From JBDKGV01 sp039798005 (GTDB taxonomy: Bacteria; Fibrobacterota; Fibrobacteria; UBA5070), in NCBI GenBank assembly GCA_039798005.1, contig JBDKGV010000009.1, positions 1 through 28,400 of the forward strand: 28,400 bases of DNA, written 5' to 3'. The translations under genes and the position numbers were made by a program. Of the stretch, positions 14,933 through 21,661 are shown piece by piece (positions within the stretch are counted from its first letter, which is position 1; each line of letters starts with the position of its first letter). The notes below the pieces were generated by a model. That model was not told the DNA's origin, did not search any database, and was given only the letters and a program-made list of their open reading frames with translations.

Positions 14933-15411
14933 TGAAATGGACGATTGCAATGGTGATCGCCATGACCGGATTTGCCAGCGCCGCTGAAGGTGATGTGCTT
15001 CTGGATATAGGGCCTTCAGGCGCTTTCTCTGATGACTCAGAAGTCAAGAGTCCGGCGGTCGGTGGATCAGTTGCGCTCTCGTGGGGCTTCAATGATCACA
15101 CCGACTTCGGCGGCTTTCTGACCGCAAATACGGCGGGTGGCGAAGTGTCGGGTTCCAAGGAAACGGTCACGATGGGCATCCAGTCGTGGTTGACGCCGGT
15201 GGCAGGCGACATTCGCTCCCAATTGGGGGGGCGTGCCGGCATGACATTGCGCGATGGCGATGGCTTGATTCATCTTTCGCTCATGGCGAGAGGTCTTGCC
15301 GAATTGACTCCGACCGTGCGTGCGTATCTGGGCGGGAACGCCGGTGCGAACTTGGGCGAGAACGGCGAGACCTTTGCTGGCATCGACTTTGGAATCCAAC
15401 TGCGCTTCTAA
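14929..15411 (+). CDS. Small outer-membrane beta-barrel-like protein
   Basis: A 160-aa protein with signal peptide MMKWTIAMVIAMTGFASA. The mature part alternates polar and hydrophobic residues in about eight predicted strands (for example GGSVALSWGFNDHTDFGGFLTANT and FAGIDFGIQLRF). It ends in an aromatic residue (F), the usual C-terminal signal for the BAM complex. No conserved family was recognised. GGAGG at 14917-14921 sets the first ATG at 14929, which overlaps the upstream TGA. It is the last gene before a terminator at 15434. In this operon it might anchor or be a partner of the CsgG channel. Confidence 0.75.
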   Translation: MMKWTIAMVIAMTGFASAAEGDVLLDIGPSGAFSDDSEVKSPAVGGSVALSWGFNDHTDFGGFLTANTAGGEVSGSKETVTMGIQSWLTPVAGDIRSQLGGRAGMTLRDGDGLIHLSLMARGLAELTPTVRAYLGGNAGANLGENGETFAGIDFGIQLRF

Positions 15412-15433
15412 AGGAAAATAGCCTCGCATCATG

Positions 15434-15464
15434 AAGAGCCACCCGACCAAGGGTAGCTCTTTTC
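15434..15464 (+). terminator. Intrinsic terminator of the CsgG operon
   Basis: AAGAGC-C-ACCC pairs with GGGT-A-GCTCTT (one internal mismatch), followed by TTTT, 23 bp after the last gene of the operon. Confidence 0.8.
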
Positions 15465-15530
15465 AGTTCAGGACGTGGCTTTGATCGATTGATCCAAGTG
15501 GGCTGGGTTGGGCAGAACCCTGAAAGGACG

Positions 15531-16022
15531 TCAGTCGATCCGCTTGCCCCAGAAGGCCATCGGGGCATCGCCCGGGCCGTAGCCAAGCGAGGCGTAGAGC
15601 GACTGTGCCGCGCCGTTGTCTTCACGCACCTCGAGAGTGATTCGTGAGGCGCCCAGTTTCCTCGCCTCGATCTCGATGGCTGCAAAGAGCGCCTTGGCCA
15701 CGCCTTGGCGCCGGGCCTCGGGGGCCACCACCAGGTCGTGGATGTTGACCAAGGGCATGGCGGAGAAGGTGGAAAACCCCTCGAAGCACACGGCCATGCC
15801 AAGGGCCGCTTCCCCTTTCCATGCAAGGAGCACGAAGGCGGTGGGGTGCTTCTCCAGGCCGGTGAGGAGCGCCGAGGTCTTGCGCCGATCCCATGGGGAA
15901 TTCTGGCCCATCGGGTCCTGGTGGTAGCAATCCAGCAGATCCACCAAGGCGCGCACATGGACCGGGTTGGCGAAGTGGACAGGGACGATGCGAAGGCTGG
16001 ATTCGGGCATCGAGTCAATCAA
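15531..16022 (-). CDS. GNAT-family N-acetyltransferase
   Basis: A cytoplasmic acetyltransferase of about 160 aa. The acetyl-CoA motif is visible as VNIHDLVVAPEARRQGVAKALFAAIEIEARKLGASRITLEVREDNGAAQSLYASLGY (motifs A and B). The substrate is unknown; RimI-like protein or small-amine acetylation are both possible. Start choice: a TTG at 16022 has GAGG seven bases upstream, while the ATG at 16010 has none at normal distance, so TTG is preferred. The GAGG lies in the 3' arm of a perfect 10-bp hairpin (16029-16050), so ribosome access may be regulated. The gene is divergent from hisC. Confidence 0.87.
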   Translation of the reverse strand: MIDSMPESSLRIVPVHFANPVHVRALVDLLDCYHQDPMGQNSPWDRRKTSALLTGLEKHPTAFVLLAWKGEAALGMAVCFEGFSTFSAMPLVNIHDLVVAPEARRQGVAKALFAAIEIEARKLGASRITLEVREDNGAAQSLYASLGYGPGDAPMAFWGKRID

Positions 16023-16028
16023 CAAATC

Positions 16029-16113
16029 ACCTCGCAGCTTGCTGCGAGGTATTTTCCAGCCAGCAATCTCGGGTCCGGGAATACGAAACAAGCTTCCGGG
16101 TATCGGACCCGAG
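16029..16113 (-). repeat. Two-hairpin element, copy A (leader of the GNAT gene)
   Basis: Read on the minus strand, this 85-bp element has an outer stem CTCGGGTCCG...CGGACCCGAG (16113-16104 with 16077-16068) and then a second hairpin ACCTCGCAGC-AA-GCTGCGAGGT (16050-16029). The sequence is homologous to 24181-24260 on the plus strand. It sits directly before the GNAT start, whose Shine-Dalgarno is inside the second hairpin. It could be a dispersed repeat or a cis-acting RNA. Confidence 0.7.
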
Positions 16114-16169
16114 GAGAATAAATTCGCGGCCGGGTCGACGGATGGAAGTCTTTCCTAGTTTTCCCGTTC

Positions 16170-17231
16170 ATGCAGGACCTTACCAAGCTCTGGAGCCGTG
16201 GCATTGCCCAGATGGCTCCCTACGTCCCCGGGGAACAGCCTCAAGGGGACGGTTGGATCAAGCTCAATACCAATGAGAATCCCTATCCTCCCTCGCCGAT
16301 GGCGGTCGAGGCGATGGCCGCAGCGGTGCACAGCCGCATGCCGCTCTATCCGGACCCTCAGAGCCTGCAATTTCGACAGGTCCTTTCGGATCGATTCGGG
16401 GTTCCGGTCGAAGGCACCTTCGTGGGCAACGGCTCCGATGAGATCCTTGCCTTTGCCTTTCGCGCCTTTTTCCAGCGGGAAGGCGACTTGCTCTTCCCGG
16501 ATGTGACCTACTCGTTCTATCCCGTCTACGCCCGGTTCTGGGAGATTCCCTTCCGGGCGATCCCGCTGCGCGAGGATTTCTCGATTTGCGTGGACGATTA
16601 CGCGGGCCCTGCTTCCGGTGTGATCTTCCCCAACCCCAATGCGCCCACGGCATCCCCGGTCGCCTTGGCGGAGGTCGAGGCCATGGCGATCGCCCACCCC
16701 GATTGCGTGGTGCTCGTGGACGAGGCCTATGTGGATTTCGGGGCGGAATCGGCGGTGCCGCTTCTCGACAAGCATCCCAACCTGCTGGTCGTGCAGACTC
16801 TTTCCAAGTCATGGTCCTTGGCGGGCTTGCGCGTGGGCTTTGCGCTGGGTCATCCGACCTTGATCTCCGGTCTGGAGCGGGTCCGGGATTCCTTCAATTC
16901 CTACACGCTGGATCGGGTGGCCCAAGTGGGCGCCACCGCCGCGCTGTCCGACGACGCTTGGTTCCGCGACATCACCGGCAAGATCAACGCGACCCGGGAG
17001 CGGTTCGTGGCAGGACTGCAGGAGCTTGGCTTCGATGTGCTGCCATCGAAGGCCAACTTCGTCTTCGCCGCCCATCCTCGGCTCTTGGCCAAGGAGCTGC
17101 TTGCCGCCCTTCGCGAGCACAAGATCTTGGTGCGCGCCTTTGGCGGGGCGCGTCTGGAGCGGCACGCAAGGATCACCATCGGCACGGATGCCCAGATGGA
17201 TCGGGTCCTGGAGGTCCTGCGCGGTTTCTGA
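16170..17231 (+). CDS. hisC: Histidinol-phosphate aminotransferase HisC
   Basis: A PLP-dependent class II-type aminotransferase that converts imidazole-acetol phosphate to histidinol phosphate in histidine synthesis. The 353-aa protein has the expected landmarks: KLNTNENPYPPSP at the substrate site, FVGNGSDEIL, the FPNPNAPTA loop, VVLVDEAYVDFG with the PLP-pyridine Asp, and TLSKSWSLAGLRVGF with the Schiff-base lysine K213. RLERHARITIGT near the C-terminus holds the phosphate-binding arginine. No other his genes are adjacent. The ATG at 16170 begins the family N-terminus, although no strong ribosome-binding site is visible. An aromatic aminotransferase role cannot be fully excluded. Confidence 0.93.
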   Translation: MQDLTKLWSRGIAQMAPYVPGEQPQGDGWIKLNTNENPYPPSPMAVEAMAAAVHSRMPLYPDPQSLQFRQVLSDRFGVPVEGTFVGNGSDEILAFAFRAFFQREGDLLFPDVTYSFYPVYARFWEIPFRAIPLREDFSICVDDYAGPASGVIFPNPNAPTASPVALAEVEAMAIAHPDCVVLVDEAYVDFGAESAVPLLDKHPNLLVVQTLSKSWSLAGLRVGFALGHPTLISGLERVRDSFNSYTLDRVAQVGATAALSDDAWFRDITGKINATRERFVAGLQELGFDVLPSKANFVFAAHPRLLAKELLAALREHKILVRAFGGARLERHARITIGTDAQMDRVLEVLRGF

Positions 17232-17285
17232 TCGGGCAATGACACATTGCGCCGACCTGCTGCTGGATGCTACTCTTTGGACGCT

Positions 17286-20213
17286 GTGACCACCAAGAAC
17301 ATATCCAGGGAATTGCCGTCTGCGCGCACGGTTGCGCCCATGGTCGGCGCCGTGCTTTTGGGGGCGATGACCTTGGCCGGGGCGATTCTCGACCTCCCTT
17401 GGCCACTCTGGAGCGGCACCCTCGTGCTTCTGGGGGGGCTCACCATCCAGTTCTTGCGGATGCGCCGCGCGGCCGAGATCGATTTGCGCGGGCAGCACAT
17501 GGCGCAGGCCCTTCGCCTGCAAACCATCTTGGACAATCTGCAGGATGCCTTTTTTCGGGTATCCGGCAATGGCATCATCGAATATGCCAATCCGGCGGCG
17601 GCGAGTCTCTTGGGCGTCGAGACCTCTGCGGATCTCGTGGGACAGGACATTTCCGTCTATCTGCAGCCTTCCAGCGAAGAAGACCGTACGGAATTGCACG
17701 AGCGTCTCTTGGGGCATCGTCAGGCCGAGGCGTTCCGGCTGACCTTCCTGCATTGCGCCGGTCGCAAGGTGCTTTGCGAGGGTGGAATCCAGTCGATCCA
17801 CGGGGCGACGGGCCAGATCGAAGCCTTTGAAATGCTGTTCCGCGACATGACCGAGCGGATCATGGCGGAAGCGGAACTCAAGCACAGCCGGGAGCATTTG
17901 CGCAGCGTCATCGAGAACATGCTCGATGGTTTTGTGCGTACCACTCCGGATGGAGTCATCCTCCAAGCCAACCCCGCGGCGGCCCGCATGTTCGGGTTTG
18001 CCAGCGCCGAGGACCTGATCGGCCGGTCGGTCAAGGATTTCTGGCTGAAACCCAACGACCTGAGCGTATTCAACGACGGCTTGCGCAAGAAGCGGCGCAT
18101 CGAGGCGTTCCGATCCCATTTCCGGCGACGGGAAGGCGGCGAGATCGTGATCGAGGCCAATGCCGTGGTGCGCGAGGACGGGGCGTCGGGCATGGAAGTG
18201 GAGTGCGTGGTGCGCGACGTGACCGAGCAGGAGGCCAACAAGGACTACCTCACGGACGTGGCGATGCGGCTCAACGAAGCGCAGAAGCTGGCGCACTTGG
18301 GCGATTGGAGCATGGAGCTCCCGCACCGCTTCATGCGCTGGAGCTCGACGATCCATGAGATCTTCGGGCAGTCGCGCAGCCGCTCCTCGACTTGGGTCGA
18401 TTGGTTGGAGGTCGTGCATCCCGATGATCTGGCCATGGTGGAGACCGCCTTCAGCAAGACCATCTCCGAGCAGATGGTGCTGGATATCGACTACCGCATC
18501 TGGTACCAGCATACGGCGGAGAACCGGGAGATCCGGCATGTCAATTGCCATGCGCGGCCGATCCTCGGTGGAGGACGGTTGTTGCGTCTGGATGGCGTCG
18601 TGCAGGACATCACCGAGCGCAAGCGCACCGAGGCGGAACTGCGCTTGCTCACCGAAAAATCCAAGGCCGCCGAAGAAGCCAAGGGGCATTTCCTGGCCAA
18701 CATGAGCCATGAGATCCGCACCCCCATGAACGCCGTGCTGGGCCTGACGCACCTGCTTCAGAAGACCGTTCTGGGACCGCAGCAAAAGGAATATGTCGGG
18801 CGGATCCGCACGGCTTCGAATTCCCTGCTCGGGATTCTCAACGACATCCTGGACTTCTCCAAGATCGAGGCCGGGAAGCTCGAGTTCGAGACCATTCCGT
18901 TCGATCCCTGCGAAGTGCTGCGAAACGCCTGTGAACTGGCGTCGGTACGGGCGGGGGAAAAGGGTTTGCGTCTTTCCTGGGGGAAGGCGGAGGACGTCCC
19001 TCCGGTGCTGGTGGGCGATCCGCTGCGCCTCGGGCAGATTCTCCTGAACTTGGCCTCCAACGCGGTGAAGTTCACCCAGGAAGGTGGCGTGACGCTGGAA
19101 GCGCACTTGGAAGCGCTCACAGGGGACCAGTGCATGTTGCATTTCCTGGTGCGGGACACCGGGATCGGGATGACTCCACAGCAGCAGGAGCGCCTGTTCC
19201 AATCCTTCTCCCAAGCCGACAGCTCGACCAGCCGCCGTTTTGGCGGAACGGGACTCGGGCTTGTGATCAGCCGCAGTCTCGTGGATCAGATGGGCGGAAA
19301 GATCTGGGTGGAAAGCCGGGCCGGAGAAGGCAGCGTCTTCCATTTCACGGCCCGTTTCCTTGTCAAGCCCGATGCCCATCCCCATCACACGGGCCGGACC
19401 CAAGTTTTGAAGGGATTGCGCGTCCTTGTGGTCGGAGGAAGAGGGACGGCGCATGTGGTGCTTCGTCAGAAGCTCGTGGGCCTTTCGTTCGAGGTGAGGG
19501 ATGCCGAGGACCTTTCCGACGCTTGCCGCGTCTTGGAAGAGTGGCGTCCGGATGTCGCGGTCCTGGACCCGTCCGCAGGTGGCGATGCCGGACTTCCCGA
19601 GGCGGTGCGCATCCTGCGTCAAAGCATCCCCAACGAAGTTCCTGTCCTGCTGGTACCGGCGCCATGGCTGGCCAGCCAGCTCCTGCAGGGCGATGGCGGG
19701 GTCGATGGGATTCTCCCCAGACAGGGAGGGGAAACGGAACTTCTGGAGGCCTTCACGGAGGCCTTGGGCCAACGGCACGCGTCCCTTGATCTCATGGACA
19801 ATGACCTTTCCATCCTCGAGGGGGCCAGAATCCTCCTGGTGGAGGACAACGAGGTGAACCAGATGGTGGCCGTGGCGGTCCTGTCCGATGCCGGACTTGT
19901 CGTGGAAAGCGCCTTTGATGGCGATGAAGCCTTGGAGAAGCTGGGCGAGAATCCCGAGTTGATTCTCATGGACATCCAGATGCCAGGGCGTGACGGTTAC
20001 GATACGGCTCGGGAAATTCGCAACCGGGAAGGCTGGAAGCGCCCGATCATCGCCATGACCGCCCATGCCCTGCACACGGAGCGGCAGCGGTGCTTGGAGG
20101 CGGGAATGGACGACTACGTGGCCAAGCCCTTCGATCCGCAGGGCTTGCTCAAGCAGATCGCGCGCTGGCTGCGACGCTCGCGCCAGATCAATCGAAGCGA
20201 CGCGGGAGAGTAG
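17286..20213 (+). CDS. Hybrid sensor histidine kinase (2 TM, 3 PAS, HisKA, HATPase, pseudo-receiver, receiver)
   Basis: A membrane-linked hybrid kinase of about 975 aa. Two hydrophobic segments lie near residues 18-58 (VAPMVGAVLLGAMTLAGAI; SGTLVLLGGLTIQFL). Three PAS/PAC units follow (about 75-185, 195-310, 330-445), each ending in a RD(M/V)TE- or QDITE-type strand. HisKA has FLANMSHEIRTPMNA with the phospho-acceptor H475. The ATPase domain has NLASNAVKF, DTGIGM and GGTGLGL. A first receiver-like domain (VLVVGGRGTAH...VAVLDPSAGG) lacks the acidic pair and the lysine. The last receiver is intact (LLVEDNEVNQ; D896 in LMDIQMPGRDG; KPF). The GTG at 17286 is my best start; TTG 17247 is possible and no clear ribosome-binding site decides. 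No partner regulator is adjacent, and the ligand is unknown. Confidence 0.9.
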   Translation: MTTKNISRELPSARTVAPMVGAVLLGAMTLAGAILDLPWPLWSGTLVLLGGLTIQFLRMRRAAEIDLRGQHMAQALRLQTILDNLQDAFFRVSGNGIIEYANPAAASLLGVETSADLVGQDISVYLQPSSEEDRTELHERLLGHRQAEAFRLTFLHCAGRKVLCEGGIQSIHGATGQIEAFEMLFRDMTERIMAEAELKHSREHLRSVIENMLDGFVRTTPDGVILQANPAAARMFGFASAEDLIGRSVKDFWLKPNDLSVFNDGLRKKRRIEAFRSHFRRREGGEIVIEANAVVREDGASGMEVECVVRDVTEQEANKDYLTDVAMRLNEAQKLAHLGDWSMELPHRFMRWSSTIHEIFGQSRSRSSTWVDWLEVVHPDDLAMVETAFSKTISEQMVLDIDYRIWYQHTAENREIRHVNCHARPILGGGRLLRLDGVVQDITERKRTEAELRLLTEKSKAAEEAKGHFLANMSHEIRTPMNAVLGLTHLLQKTVLGPQQKEYVGRIRTASNSLLGILNDILDFSKIEAGKLEFETIPFDPCEVLRNACELASVRAGEKGLRLSWGKAEDVPPVLVGDPLRLGQILLNLASNAVKFTQEGGVTLEAHLEALTGDQCMLHFLVRDTGIGMTPQQQERLFQSFSQADSSTSRRFGGTGLGLVISRSLVDQMGGKIWVESRAGEGSVFHFTARFLVKPDAHPHHTGRTQVLKGLRVLVVGGRGTAHVVLRQKLVGLSFEVRDAEDLSDACRVLEEWRPDVAVLDPSAGGDAGLPEAVRILRQSIPNEVPVLLVPAPWLASQLLQGDGGVDGILPRQGGETELLEAFTEALGQRHASLDLMDNDLSILEGARILLVEDNEVNQMVAVAVLSDAGLVVESAFDGDEALEKLGENPELILMDIQMPGRDGYDTAREIRNREGWKRPIIAMTAHALHTERQRCLEAGMDDYVAKPFDPQGLLKQIARWLRRSRQINRSDAGE

Positions 20214-20225
20214 GCGCCCGCGTTC

Positions 20226-20251
20226 CCTGCCGGAGTCCAACTCCGGGCAGG
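20226..20251 (+). terminator. Hairpin after the hybrid kinase gene
   Basis: CCTGCCGGAGT (20226-20236) pairs with ACTCCGGGCAGG (20240-20251) with one bulged base. It lies 13 bp after the kinase stop. There is no T-run, so it may be a 3'-end stabiliser or a rho-linked site rather than an intrinsic terminator. Confidence 0.4.
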
Positions 20252-20301
20252 ATGCGCGGAAGATCGTGCGCGGATGTCCGCATGGCGTCTACCTTGGAAA
20301 C

Positions 20302-20871
20302 ATGCGATTCATCCGGCTCCTGCCTGCTCTTGTCCTGTGCGGCTGTGCTCCGAGCCTGCATCCGCAACTGGACCGGATCGAGATCCCGGCCCAGTGCGCG
20401 CGGCCACTGCTTCTGCTCCCCTTGGAGGAGCCCCCAAGCACCGGCGGCACCCAGGAATCCTGGGCCAATGCGGAGCGGTCCGTCCGACAGATCCTGACCG
20501 AGCGGCTTCAGGAGCGGGGAATGCAGATCGCTTCGGTGGCCCGTGTCGACAGTATCGTGGACCGGCTCTACGCAGGCCAAAAGCTGCACTGGACCCGGGC
20601 GCAGGTTGCCGAAATCGCCGACAGCATGGGCGTTCGCTATGTCCTCTACGGAACCCTGCAGGCCTATGCACGGGGCCGGATCGTCGGGCGGTCGACGCGA
20701 CTGGCGTGGGAGCTGGAACTCATGGACGGGATGACTCAGCATCCCCTGTCCCGGATCCGCTTGGATTTGCGCGGAGGTCAGGACGATCCCTTCCGACTGC
20801 TTCACGAAAGCGGTGGGGAGGCCGCCGAGGCGATTCTCAAGGCTTGGGAGGATTGCCCGGAGCAGCGTTGA
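20302..20871 (+). CDS. Lipoprotein with TolB-N/CsgG-like fold signature
   Basis: A 189-aa predicted outer-membrane lipoprotein (MRFIRLLPALVLCGC, lipobox LCGC). The mature part has RPLLLLPLEEPP, then VRQILTERLQERGMQIASVARVDSIVDRL, then MGVRYVLYGTLQAYARGRIVGRSTRLAWELELMDG. This order (LxLPxxPP strand, helix, later VLxGTxxAY strand) resembles the DUF799/CsgG N-terminal fold seen at 13091 and 13686. The resemblance is by pattern and not a firm family call. It begins 88 bp after the kinase gene. Its 3' end overlaps the 3' end of the convergent transporter gene by 35 bp. Confidence 0.75.
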   Translation: MRFIRLLPALVLCGCAPSLHPQLDRIEIPAQCARPLLLLPLEEPPSTGGTQESWANAERSVRQILTERLQERGMQIASVARVDSIVDRLYAGQKLHWTRAQVAEIADSMGVRYVLYGTLQAYARGRIVGRSTRLAWELELMDGMTQHPLSRIRLDLRGGQDDPFRLLHESGGEAAEAILKAWEDCPEQR

Positions 20872-21661
20872 GGGGACGCGTGGCGGTCCCGAGCAGGAAG
20901 ACGCCCAGGACGGTCGTGGCGGCGGCGAACAAGGACAGCGCGGTGGGGGCTTCGTGGAAGACCCACAGACCGGCCGGCAATGGAAACAGGGCCGCAACGC
21001 AGGCGGCCAAGGCGTTGGCGGTGCCGGCATCGAGCTTGCGGAAGGCGATCTGCAGGAACACGAAGCCGCCGAGGAATCCCGCGGTGAACAAGGCAAGCAG
21101 CAGGACCCACGCGGGGCTCAAGGCGGGAAGGGCCATGCCGGCCTTCCACAGGATCGCCGAGAGTCCGTAGCAGAGTCCTGCCCGCAGTGCGGGCCAGAAT
21201 GGGGCCAGACGCGCCGGGGCGGGAAGGGCAAGTGGCAGGGCTCCGGCAAGGACCAGCCCGGCGAGCGGGATCCAGTTGACGTGATCCGAGCTCGTGCTGA
21301 TGTCGGTGAGGGCAAGGCAGACGGTGCCTGTCAGGCACAACGCCAAGGCCAGCCACTCCCGGTAGCGCACGCGGCGGCTTCGCCAGGCAAGGCCGGCGGT
21401 GAAGGCGACATGCAGGCTGGACAGCGGCTGGACCAGCGTCAAGGGGGCAAGCAGCAGGGCTCCGTGGTAGGCGATGGTGCCGCAAGCGCTGGCGAGCAGG
21501 CCGCCCAGCCAAAGCGGGAGCTGCAAGATCCTCTTGAGCGATGGATTGGTCCCCAAGGTCTGCAAGCCTTGCCATTGGAACCATCCACCCAAGGCAAGGA
21601 GGGTCGAGGATCCCAAGGCAAGGGCGATGCCCAAGCCTGCGGTCAGGCCGAAATCGGGCAT
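20837..21661 (-). CDS. DMT-superfamily (EamA-like) transporter
   Basis: A 274-aa inner-membrane protein with about nine or ten hydrophobic helices in two halves (for example LGIALALGSSTLLALGGWF, GLVLAGALPLALP, LFAAATTVLGVFLLGTA), typical of drug/metabolite transporters. The substrate cannot be inferred. The ATG at 21661 shares one base with the stop of the upstream transglycosylase gene (TGATG), so the two are translationally coupled. The frame stays open upstream inside the neighbour, but only the part from MPDFGLTAGLG has membrane-protein character. The C-terminus ends in a short Pro/Asn-rich tail. Confidence 0.82.
   Translation of the reverse strand: MPDFGLTAGLGIALALGSSTLLALGGWFQWQGLQTLGTNPSLKRILQLPLWLGGLLASACGTIAYHGALLLAPLTLVQPLSSLHVAFTAGLAWRSRRVRYREWLALALCLTGTVCLALTDISTSSDHVNWIPLAGLVLAGALPLALPAPARLAPFWPALRAGLCYGLSAILWKAGMALPALSPAWVLLLALFTAGFLGGFVFLQIAFRKLDAGTANALAACVAALFPLPAGLWVFHEAPTALSLFAAATTVLGVFLLGTATRPLNAAPGNPPKP

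Noticed and set aside
16029..16055. The hairpin at 16029-16050 followed by ATTTT as a plus-strand terminator
   Set aside because: No plus-strand gene ends nearby; the same hairpin belongs to the repeated element preceding the minus-strand GNAT gene.
16809..20240. A very long open frame on the minus strand opposite the sensor kinase
   Set aside because: High-GC coding sequence often leaves antisense frames open. The translation lacks domain motifs and overlaps a clearly real kinase gene.
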